Positions 17,388 to 26,640 of a stretch of 64,000 bases of DNA are shown in pieces (position 1 is the stretch's first letter; each line of letters starts with the position of its first letter). The notes beneath the pieces are model-generated. The model saw nothing but the letters and a program-made list of their open reading frames with translations. It ran no database searches and was not told the DNA's origin. The stretch is from Bacteroidota bacterium (GTDB lineage Bacteria; Bacteroidota; Bacteroidia; Bacteroidales; Paludibacteraceae), in the NCBI GenBank assembly GCA_017860295.1, contig JAFNAS010000013.1, positions 23,539-87,538 on the forward strand, given 5' to 3'. The translations under genes were made by a program, and so were the position numbers.

Positions 17388-18905
17388 TTACAAATCGGTA
17401 ATGGGTTTGTGTTTCGGAACCAGAAGCTTCATGCATAGAAAAGCAAGCAGGTACGCGAATGCACATACACCAAACATGATGCCGTAAGCGGTAGATACGT
17501 TTGACGATATCAGTTCTTTAGCATGATCTAATGCCTGCGGACTTGTAATCACCTCTTTCAGGTTGTCGATTTTGATTTTATCGAGCGGAATCTGCGCTGT
17601 TTCCTGAATCAGACCTTGCGCTTTTGCCAGCCCTACTCCGATTGTGCGATAATAATCTTCCAAACGTCCTGCAATCTGCTGTACCGCAACACCGCCCAAG
17701 CCACCGAATGCAGCGCCGATACCGGTTACCGTGCCAACAGCTTTTTTAGGGAACATATCCGAAACAGTTGTAAACAGATTAGCCGACCAAGCTTGGTGAG
17801 CCGCACCGGCAATACAAATAATGCCGATTCCGTATACAATACCAAAACCAGCCATTGTTTGAGTAAACAGCAACGACAACGGTGCAATTGCAATTAATAA
17901 CATCGAAGTCATACGGGCTTTGTAAGCAGCCCAGCCTTTGTTCATAAACGACATCGGAATCGAGCCGCCGTAAACGGAACCGATGATGGCTATACCGAAT
18001 ACCACAAAGTTGGAAATCATCACCCGTTGAGCAGTTTCTTCCGGAGATAGTCCAACGCAGAATTGTTGTTTTACGTATGTTGGTAACCAGAACAGCAAGA
18101 ACCACCAGATACCATCGGTCAGAAATTTACCTACCACAAATGACCAGGTCTGACGATAGGTCAACATTTTTCCCCACGACACCTTTGTCTTTTTATCAGG
18201 ATCTGCATCCACTTTGGCTTCGTCTACATCGCTGTGAATATAATTGTATTCGGCCTGACCGATTTTTCCTTTTTCAAGCATTTTTTTAGGAGACGAATAG
18301 AAGATACTCCAGAAAATAAGCCAGAGAAAACCGAGCACACCTGTAATGATAAATGCCATCTGCCAACCGTGGAAACTTCCAAGAAATTCGGAACCGCTTG
18401 CCCAAGTAAGTAAGCACCATGGAACGAAAATAGCACAAATCATGGCTCCGATATTGGAACCCGAGTTAAAGATTCCGGTAGCAAGTGCTCGCTCTCTTTT
18501 AGGAAACCATTCCGCTACTGTTTTAATGGAAGCCGGAAAGTTGCCTGCCTCACCAGCTCCGAAAATGCTTCGTGCAATACTGTGAGCTACAAGCGATTTT
18601 CCCATAAATGAACTGGCAATACCTGCCACTGACCATACGATAAGTGAAACGGCCAAACCAATTTTCGTTCCGATTTTATCGATAAGCCAACCGGCTACCA
18701 ACGTAAAGCCGGCATAAAATAGGGTAAAAACCGAGGTAAGTGTAGAAAAGTCAGTTGAACTCCAACCGAACCCTTCAGGGGAACAGAAATAATCTTTCAG
18801 AAAGCCGATCACATTTCTGTCCATGTAATTGACAGTGGTGGCAAAAAGGAGCAGAGCTGCAATCGTCCATCTGTATTTTCCAACTTTTTCAGTAACTGTA
18901 TTCAT
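17388..18905 (-). CDS. exuT: MFS hexuronate transporter (ExuT-like)
   Basis: A 505-aa transporter of the anion:cation symporter branch of the major facilitator superfamily, probably importing glucuronate/galacturonate. The N-terminal TVNYMDRNVIGFL, the FGAGEAGNFPASIKTVAEWFPKRERALATG loop (split over helices 4-5) and GVAVQQIAGRLEDYY are ExuT-like. An extra roughly 50-residue hydrophilic segment sits between the last two membrane helices (about 420-475), making it longer than the E. coli protein. It is the last gene of the uxaC-kdgK-eda-exuT series. Confidence 0.85.
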   Translation of the reverse strand: MNTVTEKVGKYRWTIAALLLFATTVNYMDRNVIGFLKDYFCSPEGFGWSSTDFSTLTSVFTLFYAGFTLVAGWLIDKIGTKIGLAVSLIVWSVAGIASSFMGKSLVAHSIARSIFGAGEAGNFPASIKTVAEWFPKRERALATGIFNSGSNIGAMICAIFVPWCLLTWASGSEFLGSFHGWQMAFIITGVLGFLWLIFWSIFYSSPKKMLEKGKIGQAEYNYIHSDVDEAKVDADPDKKTKVSWGKMLTYRQTWSFVVGKFLTDGIWWFLLFWLPTYVKQQFCVGLSPEETAQRVMISNFVVFGIAIIGSVYGGSIPMSFMNKGWAAYKARMTSMLLIAIAPLSLLFTQTMAGFGIVYGIGIICIAGAAHQAWSANLFTTVSDMFPKKAVGTVTGIGAAFGGLGGVAVQQIAGRLEDYYRTIGVGLAKAQGLIQETAQIPLDKIKIDNLKEVITSPQALDHAKELISSNVSTAYGIMFGVCAFAYLLAFLCMKLLVPKHKPITDL

Positions 18906-19036
18906 CTGATAATAGTTTGTTTTGTAAAGGTCATAAAGAACGTTCCCTCAAATAGGATTCGTTTCATGTTTAACTTATAGTTTTCAGTATGTAAAGTATA
19001 AGCGGATTCCTTTTCAGAAATCCGCTTTAGTGAGAA

Positions 19037-19705
19037 TTATTTCCGAACTTTTTTAATGATAGCTAGCGCATCGCTACAAAGCTTGGTAATACCAGCCCAG
19101 TTCTGAGTCTTGATCAGATCGGCAGGGAAGAGATTCGATCCCATACCCACACAGGTCACTCCTGCATCGAACCAGCCTTTAAGGTTTCCTTCTTCCGGTT
19201 TCACCCCGCCGGTCACCATCAATTGAGACCAGGGCATCGGAGCTTTCAACCCTTTCACAAAATTAGTTCCCAATACATCGCCTGGGAAAACTTTGCACAG
19301 ATCGCATCCCAATTCCTGAGCAAAGCCCACTTCGGAAACAGAGCCGCACCCCGGAGTGTATGGTACCAAACGACGGTTTGCCACTTTAGCAACATCGGGG
19401 TTGAACAATGGGCCAACAATAAAATTAGCCCCCATCTGGATGTACAATGTTGCCGCAGGAGCATCCACGATAGAGCCGATTCCCAGAACCATTTCAGGAC
19501 ATTCTTTTGCTGCAAATTTCACCAAATCACGAAAAACTTCGTGAGCGAAGTCACCACGGTTGGTAAACTCGAAAGCGCGAACACCGCCTTCATAACATGC
19601 TCTCAGCACGTTTTTGGCCACTTCAATATCGCTATTGTAAAACACCGGCACCATACCGGTCTCTTTCATAGCCGTCAGAACTTGAATTTTTGAAAATCTT
19701 GCCAT
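19037..19705 (-). CDS. eda: 2-keto-3-deoxy-6-phosphogluconate aldolase (KDPG/KHG aldolase)
   Basis: Cleaves KDPG into pyruvate and glyceraldehyde-3-phosphate. It is 222 aa. The Schiff-base lysine is K138 in [11 protein letters not shown] and the general base is E46 in [18 protein letters not shown] and GGVKPEEGN complete the class I aldolase pattern. It lies between kdgK and exuT, so it completes the last step of the hexuronate pathway. Confidence 0.93.
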   Translation of the reverse strand: MARFSKIQVLTAMKETGMVPVFYNSDIEVAKNVLRACYEGGVRAFEFTNRGDFAHEVFRDLVKFAAKECPEMVLGIGSIVDAPAATLYIQMGANFIVGPLFNPDVAKVANRRLVPYTPGCGSVSEVGFAQELGCDLCKVFPGDVLGTNFVKGLKAPMPWSQLMVTGGVKPEEGNLKGWFDAGVTCVGMGSNLFPADLIKTQNWAGITKLCSDALAIIKKVRK

Positions 19706-19708
19706 AGT

Positions 19709-19835
19709 AAGAAGCCTCCCCCTTCCCCTCCAACAAGGAGGGGAAACTGAGGTTGGCAGTTTTATTTAAGTTGTTGATTGTATTATTTTACTCAATAAGT
19801 CTCCCCTTGTGGGGAGATTTGGAGGAGCTTCTATC
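19709..19835 (-). repeat. Palindromic element in the kdgK-eda gap
   Basis: The gap carries AGAAGCCTCC near one end and GGAGGAGCTTCT near the other, plus two inner hairpins (CCCCTCC-aacaa-GGAGGGG and CTCCCC-ttgt-GGGGAG). It is of the same build as the elements in the nifD-nifK and nifB-ferredoxin gaps. Confidence 0.5.
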
Positions 19836-20874
19836 TTGATACTCTTCCCGAGCCGTCGCCTTTCATCAGGTTTTCTACTTCAGGAACGGTAACCAGATTG
19901 AAGTCGCCATAGATCGTATGTTTCAGGCAAGAGGCTGCAACTGCAAATTCCAGTGCTTTCTGATCGTCGTTTGTATAAGTGAGCAAACCGTAAATCAAAC
20001 CGCCCATGAATGAGTCGCCGCCACCAACACGGTCGACGATATGGGTAATATCATAATCTTTGGAGATTTTCAGCGAACCTTCCGAATACAAACAACCTCT
20101 CCATGTGTTGTGGTTGGCATTGATCGAACCACGCAAAGTGATAATCACTTTCTTTGCACGCGGGAACTTGGTTATCAGCTGTGTACATACCGATTCGAAT
20201 TCGGCAGCATTCACTTCGCCTCCGGTGTGTGATACGTCGAACCCTTCAGGTTTGATACCGAATACTTTTTCTGCATCTTCTTCGTTACCCAGAATTACGT
20301 CGCAACCTTCAACCAATGCAGGCATGATTTCTGCTGCTGTTTTGCCATATTTCCAGAGGTTTTTGCGGTAGTTTAGGTCGCACGAAACGGGTACGCCCAA
20401 TTTGTTTGCTGCCTTAATTGCTTCGAGACATGCATCGGCTGCTCCTTGAGAAAGAGCCGGAGTAATGCCGGTCCAGTGGAACCAGTCGGCGCCTTTCAAC
20501 ACTTCTTCCCAGTTAACCATACCTGGGGTAATTTCGGCAATTGAAGAGTGAGCACGGTCGTAAACCACTTTACTTGCACGTGCCACGGCACCCGTTTCGA
20601 GGAAATAGATTCCTACACGATCGCCACCGCGTACTACATTGTCTGTTTTAACGCCATACTTGTGCAATTCGCTTAAACACCACTCTGCAATGTCGTTTTT
20701 AGGCAAACGGGTAACGAACTGAGCGTCCATCCCATAGTTGGCCAAAGATACTGCAACGTTAGCTTCTCCACCACCAAAAGTAGAGTTGAGGTTTGTTGCC
20801 TGACAAAAACGTTCGTAGCCCGGAGTGGCTAAACGAAGCATAATTTCTCCAAAAGTTACAATTTTCTTGCTCAT
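19831..20874 (-). CDS. kdgK: 2-dehydro-3-deoxygluconate kinase
   Basis: Phosphorylates 2-keto-3-deoxygluconate to KDPG. It is a PfkB/ribokinase-family protein, 347 aa from ATG 20874 (MSKKIVTFGEIMLRL); the longer frame adds an unsupported 17-residue leader. Visible are NSTFGGGEANVAVSLANYG (substrate region), the glycine-rich GGGDSFMGGLIYGLL with catalytic Asp, and CDLNYRKNLW. Pairing with eda and uxaC favours KdgK over fructokinase. Confidence 0.9.
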   Translation of the reverse strand: MSKKIVTFGEIMLRLATPGYERFCQATNLNSTFGGGEANVAVSLANYGMDAQFVTRLPKNDIAEWCLSELHKYGVKTDNVVRGGDRVGIYFLETGAVARASKVVYDRAHSSIAEITPGMVNWEEVLKGADWFHWTGITPALSQGAADACLEAIKAANKLGVPVSCDLNYRKNLWKYGKTAAEIMPALVEGCDVILGNEEDAEKVFGIKPEGFDVSHTGGEVNAAEFESVCTQLITKFPRAKKVIITLRGSINANHNTWRGCLYSEGSLKISKDYDITHIVDRVGGGDSFMGGLIYGLLTYTNDDQKALEFAVAASCLKHTIYGDFNLVTVPEVENLMKGDGSGRVSR

Positions 20875-21038
20875 TGTATTGATGTGATTTTGATTAAATT
20901 GGTTTGCCAATTTTCGCAAATGCAAAGAAACTGTTTTTTCTTCAATTAAACAATGACAATTTATAACGGGATGCCGTCATTTTATTGAAATTGTTTACAC
21001 TCACGAACAACTTCTAAACATCGCATTCAATTCCGAAA

Positions 21039-22445
21039 TTAAAACTGGAAGAAGTTTTTAGCGTTGTTGTAGCTGATATCTTCTACCATTTGACTTAGGA
21101 ATGCCAGTTCGCTTGCCGGTAACTTTCCTTTTTCAACGTCGGTTCCGATGAGGTTACACAGGATACGACGGAAATATTCGTGACGAGGATACGAAAGGAA
21201 GCTGCGGGAATCGGTCAACATGCCAACAAAGCGGCTCAATAGACCTAAAACGGACAACGAATTCATCTGAGCTGTCATGCCAATTTCCTGATCGAGGAAC
21301 CACCAGCCCGAACCGAACTGAATTTTGCCTGCAACGCTACCATCCTGAAAATTACCAATCATAGTAGTAATCAGATCATTGTCGCGAGGATTGAGGTTGT
21401 AAAGAATTGTTTTAGCCAGTTTGTTGTCTGTATCAAGACGGTTGAGGAATTTCGACATTGCTTTGGCCACTGTAAAGTCGCCGATTGAATCGAAACCGGT
21501 GTCAGGTCCTAAGCTCTTGAACAAACGGCTGTTGTTGTCGCGGATAGCTCCGAAGTGGAATTGCTGTGTCCATCCTGTTTCCCAGTCCATTACGGCAAAT
21601 TCGACCAGCATGGCCGATTTAAACTTCACGATTTCTTCTTTGGTCAACTCTTTGCCGCCATATACTTTGTTGAAGATAGCATCGATTTCGGCTTGAGTAT
21701 AATCTTCTGCATAGAATTCTTCGATACCATGATCACTCAATTTGCAACCTACCGAGGCGAAAAACTCGTGGCGTACACGCAATGCTTCGATCACATCGGC
21801 AAACTTGGAAATTGTTACTCCGGAAACCGTAGCCAACTTTTCGATATAAGTGCGGAAATTAGCTGCATTTTCAACAGCCATGGCTTTATCCGGACGCCAG
21901 GTTGGAAGTACTTTCACTTCGAATCCTTCGTTTTTCAGTGCAATATGATATTCGAGCGAGTCGATCGGATCATCCGTTGTACAAACTACCTTCACGTTGC
22001 AACGTTTCATCAATCCGCGTGCCGAAAATTCGGGAGTGCGCAATTTGGCGGTACATGCGTCAAAAATTTCTTTTGCTGTCTCGGGTTTCAAAAGGGTGTT
22101 TACTCCGAAAATGGAGCGGAGCTCAAGGTGGGTCCAGTGATAGAGTGGATTGCGCATGGTATAAGGAACAGTGGCAGCCCATTTTTCAAATTTTTCCCAG
22201 TCGGAGGTCTCTTTTCCGGTGCAGAAGCGTTCGTCAATGCCGTTTGTGCGCATAGCACGCCATTTATAGTGGTCGCCTTCGAGCCAAATTTGGCCAAGGT
22301 TGTCGAACTGGCGATCTTTGGCAATGAATTCAGGGTTAAGGTGACAGTGATAATCAATAATTGGCATTTTAGCCGCATGCTCGTGATACAGTTGCTTCGC
22401 TGTTTCGTTGTCGAGCATGAAATCTTTGTCCATGAAATCTTTCAT
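21039..22445 (-). CDS. uxaC: Glucuronate/galacturonate isomerase UxaC
   Basis: Isomerises D-glucuronate to D-fructuronate and D-galacturonate to D-tagaturonate. It is 468 aa from ATG 22445, close to the E. coli length of 470; the upstream in-frame Met would add 17 residues. Amidohydrolase-fold features are DYHCHLNPEFIAKDR, HWTHLELRSIFG, CTTDDPIDSLEYH and the C-terminal LVDSRSFLSYPRHEYF-like block (MLTDSRSFLSYPRHEYFRR). The uronate reductases and dehydratases (UxaB/UxuB, UxaA/UxuA) needed to reach KDG are not in the window. Confidence 0.95.
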   Translation of the reverse strand: MKDFMDKDFMLDNETAKQLYHEHAAKMPIIDYHCHLNPEFIAKDRQFDNLGQIWLEGDHYKWRAMRTNGIDERFCTGKETSDWEKFEKWAATVPYTMRNPLYHWTHLELRSIFGVNTLLKPETAKEIFDACTAKLRTPEFSARGLMKRCNVKVVCTTDDPIDSLEYHIALKNEGFEVKVLPTWRPDKAMAVENAANFRTYIEKLATVSGVTISKFADVIEALRVRHEFFASVGCKLSDHGIEEFYAEDYTQAEIDAIFNKVYGGKELTKEEIVKFKSAMLVEFAVMDWETGWTQQFHFGAIRDNNSRLFKSLGPDTGFDSIGDFTVAKAMSKFLNRLDTDNKLAKTILYNLNPRDNDLITTMIGNFQDGSVAGKIQFGSGWWFLDQEIGMTAQMNSLSVLGLLSRFVGMLTDSRSFLSYPRHEYFRRILCNLIGTDVEKGKLPASELAFLSQMVEDISYNNAKNFFQF

Positions 22446-22625
22446 ATTCCGTTTGTATTTGTTTGGTATTATAGTTGAATATTCATTATCAGGCATTTAT
22501 AATTAATCGCGTTGCGACCGTGTGCGAGCACGAAGTTACATATAAAATTTCACATATTAAAGAGCCTTCTCAAAGAAAAATGATTTTTATTTGCAGGCAA
22601 AGATTCTTTGCATTGCCACTGCAAA

Positions 22626-23402
22626 TCAAAAGGTACCGGAAAGGCCGAGCGTGTCGGTAAGGCAAAATACCTGGCTATAGATATAAATTCCCATTTTGTT
22701 TGTATCCAGTTTCCGGTTTAATTGCAGAACCGGATACCCGGGTTTAACTCTGAAATGTCCTTGCAACTTTGTATCGGCCTTAATGGCAAAGATTTGCTGT
22801 ACGCCACCGGTTATCTCAATCTGATATCTGGCGCGCAGCACATCGAACAAAGATTTATTTTCCAGATTCAGAGAGGTAAATCGGGGAAAATTAAGGTTGG
22901 GGAGCATTGTAATGTCATAAAAAACAGGCTTTCCATTCAGATAACGCAGGCGTTCGAAATAGATGCAACCCACCTCTTTCTCCATGTCGCTCAGTTCAAA
23001 CGAAAATGCCTCTTTCCATGCACGCACTTCCGGGTGTCTAATAATTTTTGTGGTTAAAATGCTGTCGCCAACGGCAGAGGTTGTACTCATCAACGACAAG
23101 ATGCCAATGCCTTTGGGTAGCCCTTTTACAATACTTCCTTTTCCTTGATGTTTAATTATATAGCCATCCGCCACCAAGCGATCCAGCGCTTTGCGCACCG
23201 TATGCCGTGCTATTCTGTGCACTATGCTCAACTCATGCTCGGATGGCAATAAGTCGCCTTCGGCATACACACCGTCGTGAATCAACATGCGAAGAGCTTC
23301 GTACAATTTTTTATGTTCCGGAAGATCTGCCATTTTATCAAAGAGTTTGTATTCGTATTTCAAAGGTAGGGAATGCAGGTGAATATCCAAAACTTTTTTC
23401 AT
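22626..23402 (-). CDS. GntR-family (HutC/UTRA-type) transcriptional regulator
   Basis: A 258-aa regulator: an N-terminal winged helix (LPSEHELSIVHRIARHTVRKALDRLVADGYIIKHQGKGS split over about residues 50-95) and a C-terminal UTRA ligand-binding domain ending in the ILQLNRKLDTNKMGIYIYSQVF-type strands. A Met at 23333 is an alternative start. It lies between uxaC and the divergent rhaD, so it may control either the hexuronate or the rhamnose genes. Confidence 0.88.
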   Translation of the reverse strand: MKKVLDIHLHSLPLKYEYKLFDKMADLPEHKKLYEALRMLIHDGVYAEGDLLPSEHELSIVHRIARHTVRKALDRLVADGYIIKHQGKGSIVKGLPKGIGILSLMSTTSAVGDSILTTKIIRHPEVRAWKEAFSFELSDMEKEVGCIYFERLRYLNGKPVFYDITMLPNLNFPRFTSLNLENKSLFDVLRARYQIEITGGVQQIFAIKADTKLQGHFRVKPGYPVLQLNRKLDTNKMGIYIYSQVFCLTDTLGLSGTF

Positions 23403-23492
23403 GAAACATCTGCGTACATGTTGGATAAAAACTGGTCTTTTATAAATATCAATCTATTTACAATCAGTATATTAATTCCAAAAAATCTTTTG

Positions 23493-23524
23493 CTTGTATA
23501 TATGTGTAAATGAAGATAACTTTG
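23493..23524 (+). promoter_or_regulatory. Promoter of rhaD
   Basis: CTTG (23493-23496), a 20-bp spacer and TAACTTTG (23517-23524) match the Bacteroidota -33/-7 pattern. The rhaD start codon lies 42 bp after the -7 element. The region is shared with the divergent GntR gene. Confidence 0.55.
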
Positions 23525-23565
23525 TTGTGTGAAATGAGCGAAACAGATCTTTTTTAATTTATACA

Positions 23566-24375
23566 ATGAAATCAATATTGGACAATCGCCCCGCGTTGGC
23601 GAAAGAGGTGTATAAAGTAGCAGAAGTGGCTGGCTATCTTTGGCAAAAAGGATGGGCCGAACGCAACGGAGGTAATATAACCATCAATATCACCGAATTT
23701 GTCGATGATGAAATCAGGTCGCTGCCTGCTATCAGCGACGTAACGCCGATTGGTACTACGCTTCCCAATCTGAAAGGTTGCTATTTCTACTGCAAGGGTA
23801 CCAACATGCGCATGCGTGATTTGGCTCGCTGGCCGATGGAAAACGGATCGGTGATTCGTATTCTGGATGACTGTGCAAGCTATGTTATCATTGCGGATCA
23901 ACCCGTCAAGCCTACATCCGAATTGCCGTCTCACCTGAGCATGCACAATTTTCTGATCGGCAAAGGATCTGACTACAAAGCGTCGCTTCACACCCACCCG
24001 ATTGATCTGATTGCGATGACTCATCATAAGCCTTTTCTGGAGAAAGATGTGCTTACCAATCTCTTGTGGAGCATGATTCCCGAAACCAAGGCGTTTTGCC
24101 CGCGTGGATTGGGCATTATTCCGTATAAATTGCCAAGCTCGGTAGATTTGGCACAGGCAACTATCAAGGAACTTGAGGACTATGACGTAGTGATGTGGGA
24201 AAAGCATGGCGTCTGCGCCGTCGGTATCGACATTATGGACGCCTTCGATCAAGTGGATGTGTTAAGTAAATCGGCTCAAATCTACATGACGGCTAAAAAC
24301 ATGGGATTCGAACCGGCCGGAATGACTGCCGAGCAGATGCAGGAAATGACGGTCGCTTTTCACTTGCCCAAATAA
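23566..24375 (+). CDS. rhaD: L-rhamnulose-1-phosphate aldolase
   Basis: A class II (zinc) aldolase that splits L-rhamnulose-1-phosphate into dihydroxyacetone phosphate and L-lactaldehyde. It is 269 aa, the normal RhaD length. Metal ligands are visible in SLHTHPIDLIAMTHH, and the catalytic glutamate region in KPTSELPSHLSMH. GWAERNGGNITINI is the substrate phosphate region. Other rha genes are not adjacent, although a mutarotase of the rhamnose family occurs at 47975. Confidence 0.92.
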   Translation: MKSILDNRPALAKEVYKVAEVAGYLWQKGWAERNGGNITINITEFVDDEIRSLPAISDVTPIGTTLPNLKGCYFYCKGTNMRMRDLARWPMENGSVIRILDDCASYVIIADQPVKPTSELPSHLSMHNFLIGKGSDYKASLHTHPIDLIAMTHHKPFLEKDVLTNLLWSMIPETKAFCPRGLGIIPYKLPSSVDLAQATIKELEDYDVVMWEKHGVCAVGIDIMDAFDQVDVLSKSAQIYMTAKNMGFEPAGMTAEQMQEMTVAFHLPK

Positions 24376-24398
24376 TTGTCATTTGAAACAAGCAAATA

Positions 24399-24435
24399 GC
24401 AGAGAGGTTGCCTCCAAACGAGGCAACCTCTCTGC
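24399..24435 (+). terminator. Strong hairpin after rhaD
   Basis: A perfect 16-bp stem (24399-24414 with 24420-24435) with a 5-nt loop, 24 bp after the rhaD stop. There is no T-run on either side, so it may act as a 3'-end stabiliser or Rho-assisted terminator. Confidence 0.6.
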
Positions 24436-24476
24436 GTTATCGAACTGCACAACTGTATTCCGATGCTCCGGAGAGG

Positions 24477-24508
24477 TTTGTATATGCCTGTTTTTATAAA
24501 TATCTTTG
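24477..24508 (+). promoter_or_regulatory. Promoter of the dihydrolipoyl dehydrogenase gene
   Basis: TTTG (24477-24480), exactly 20 bp spacer, then TATCTTTG (24501-24508): a full match to the Bacteroidota consensus. The start codon at 24533 lies 24 bp downstream. Confidence 0.7.
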
Positions 24509-24532
24509 TCCGACAGAAACTCACAATGCATT

Positions 24533-25888
24533 ATGATTGATTTAGCAATTATCGGTGGAGGTCCGGCCGGATACGTGGCTGCAGAACGTGCAGGAGCCAA
24601 AGGACTCACGGTGGTGTTGTTCGAAAAAAAAGAGATGGGGGGCGTTTGTCTCAACGAAGGATGTATTCCTACAAAAACGTTGCTGTATAGTGCAAAAACG
24701 TATGACAATGCCCTTCATAGCGATAAATACGGAGTCTTTGCCGAAAACGTCAGTTTTGATTTCAATAAAATGATGCTCCGCAAAAACAAGGTGATACGTA
24801 AACTGGTTGCCGGTGTAAATGCCAAAATGAAAGCTCACGGGGTCGACGTGGTAAAAGGGGAGGTTTACATCGAGAATCGTTCGCAGGATGGCATCTCCAT
24901 TCGCTGTGGAGAGAATTGTTATCAGGCAAAAAATCTTCTTGTTTGCACCGGTTCCGAAACGTTTATCCCTCCTATCCCCGGACTTGCTGAGGCGGGAGAT
25001 TGTATTCTTACCAACCGAGAAATACTGGCACTTAAAGAGCAACCGGAATCTCTGATTGTGATTGGCGGAGGCGTAATCGGGATGGAATTTGCCAGTTTCT
25101 TCAATAGCATCGGTACCAAGGTAACGGTTGTTGAGATGATGCGCGAAATATTGACCGGAATGGATACTGAAATGAGTGCCCAGCTTCGCGAAATGTACGC
25201 TAAGAAAGGGATTGTGTTTCATTTGTCAGCCAAAGTAACGGCAATCGATGGAAATTCGGTAATATTTGAAAAGGATGGACAAACCGAAACCGTAACGGGT
25301 GAAAAAATACTGTTGAGTGTCGGTCGTCGTGCCGTGACGCAGGGTTTCGGACTTGAGAACCTCGGGATAGAGCTCTTCAAGGGCGGAATTAAGGTGGATG
25401 AAACGATGCGCACCAACGTCCCCAATGTATATGCTGCCGGTGATGTTACCGGATTCTCACTTCTTGCACACACGGCAAGCCGAGAGGGTGAAGTGGTTGT
25501 CAATAACCTGACTGGGCAAGCCGACACGATGAGTTACCGAGTTATTCCCGGTGTGGTGTATACCAATCCGGAGATTGCCGGTGTGGGGCTGACCGAAGAG
25601 ATGGCCAATGCGCAAAATATTGCTTATCGGGTGGCTAAACTCCCCATGACCTATGCCGGACGTTTTGTTGCCGAAAACGAAGGTGTCAACGGACTCTGCA
25701 AAATTTTAATCAGTGAACGGGATGAGACGGTTCTCGGAGTACACATGTTGGGTAATCCGGCTAGTGAAATTATCTACGGCGCGGGCATGGCTATCGAACA
25801 ACGAATGACTCTCGAAGAGCTGAAAAAAATTGTTTTTCCGCATCCGACGGTGTCGGAAATATTCAAAGAAACACTTTTTGAACTATAA
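24533..25888 (+). CDS. lpdA: Dihydrolipoyl dehydrogenase
   Basis: The FAD flavoprotein (E3) that reoxidises dihydrolipoamide in 2-oxoacid dehydrogenase or glycine-cleavage complexes. It is 451 aa from ATG 24533; a TTG at 24506 is in frame but lies inside the promoter. Redox cysteines are C39 and C44 (GGVCLNEGCIPTK). The FAD-binding IIGGGPAGYVAAERAG, NAD-binding VIGGGVIGMEFASF and active-site FPHPTVSEIF are all present. It is a single-gene unit between two terminators. Confidence 0.93.
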   Translation: MIDLAIIGGGPAGYVAAERAGAKGLTVVLFEKKEMGGVCLNEGCIPTKTLLYSAKTYDNALHSDKYGVFAENVSFDFNKMMLRKNKVIRKLVAGVNAKMKAHGVDVVKGEVYIENRSQDGISIRCGENCYQAKNLLVCTGSETFIPPIPGLAEAGDCILTNREILALKEQPESLIVIGGGVIGMEFASFFNSIGTKVTVVEMMREILTGMDTEMSAQLREMYAKKGIVFHLSAKVTAIDGNSVIFEKDGQTETVTGEKILLSVGRRAVTQGFGLENLGIELFKGGIKVDETMRTNVPNVYAAGDVTGFSLLAHTASREGEVVVNNLTGQADTMSYRVIPGVVYTNPEIAGVGLTEEMANAQNIAYRVAKLPMTYAGRFVAENEGVNGLCKILISERDETVLGVHMLGNPASEIIYGAGMAIEQRMTLEELKKIVFPHPTVSEIFKETLFEL

Positions 25889-25895
25889 AAAAGGA

Positions 25896-25936
25896 GGAAG
25901 CAGAACATCATGTGAAGTTCTGCTTCCTTTTTTTTG
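25896..25936. terminator. Terminator between lpdA and the site-2 protease gene
   Basis: An 11-bp perfect stem GGAAGCAGAAC (25896-25906) with GTTCTGCTTCC (25917-25927), followed by nine T residues on + and preceded by a run of A residues. It can serve both converging genes. Confidence 0.85.
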
Positions 25937-25951
25937 AGAGTGGGCTGATAG

Positions 25952-26587
25952 CTAAAATGCCAGCAGTCGTATGAAAAATACCGTGATGTGGTTGATAAGC
26001 TGAGACAAGTGCAGGATGTTTACATGCAGAAAGTTCTCAGCAAGAATAATAGCCAGCAATCCGGCGGTGCCCCATTTGTACAGATTGATCATCAGGGTTG
26101 GATTGGTCTCTTTCAGGAAGGTGAGGTAGAGATGCGATCCGTCGAGTGGAGGGATCGGAATCAGGTTGAAGATGAATAGTCCGAAATTGATAATTCCGGA
26201 AATCACGATCCAGTTGATGATTAAAAGGCCGGTCTCCGTGCTGTTGAAATAGGGGTAGATAAAAAGAATCCGCGCGACGACAAGCAGTAACAACGCGATA
26301 ATAAAGTTGGATAGTGGTCCGGCAATCGAGATCAGAATTTCGTCGCGGTGCTTGTGCTTCAGATTTTCCGGGTTGAAACTGACTGGCTTGGCCCATCCGA
26401 ATCCGGCAAAAATAATCAGAAAAAATCCCATCCAGTCGATGTGACGGAGCGGATTCAGAGAGATGCGTCCCTCCATCTTTGCCGTATTGTCGCCCAGTCG
26501 ATAGGCTGTGTAGGCATGAGCAAATTCGTGTACCGTCAGACCGATGATGGCAGCGGGGATAAGTTTTAACGTTTCGGATAGTTCCAT
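25952..26587 (-). CDS. Site-2 protease family metalloprotease (M50, YwhC-like)
   Basis: A 211-aa polytopic membrane protein. The zinc motif HEFAH is at residues 20-24 (LTVHEFAHAYTAYRLGD) and the third ligand lies in NLIPIPPLDGSHLY. FAGFGWAKPV and GPLSNFIIALLLL are typical of the small group III enzymes without PDZ domain. Natural substrates of this group are mostly unknown. It is separated by 53 bp from the upstream methyltransferase gene on the same strand. Confidence 0.85.
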   Translation of the reverse strand: MELSETLKLIPAAIIGLTVHEFAHAYTAYRLGDNTAKMEGRISLNPLRHIDWMGFFLIIFAGFGWAKPVSFNPENLKHKHRDEILISIAGPLSNFIIALLLLVVARILFIYPYFNSTETGLLIINWIVISGIINFGLFIFNLIPIPPLDGSHLYLTFLKETNPTLMINLYKWGTAGLLAIILAENFLHVNILHLSQLINHITVFFIRLLAF

Positions 26588-26640
26588 AATTATAGACTGG
26601 TAGGTATTATTGATTCCTGTTAAGCCAGTAAATTGTTGTT

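Noticed and set aside
21555..22478. 307-codon open frame on the + strand
   Set aside because: Antisense to uxaC with Phe/Cys/His-rich shadow composition.
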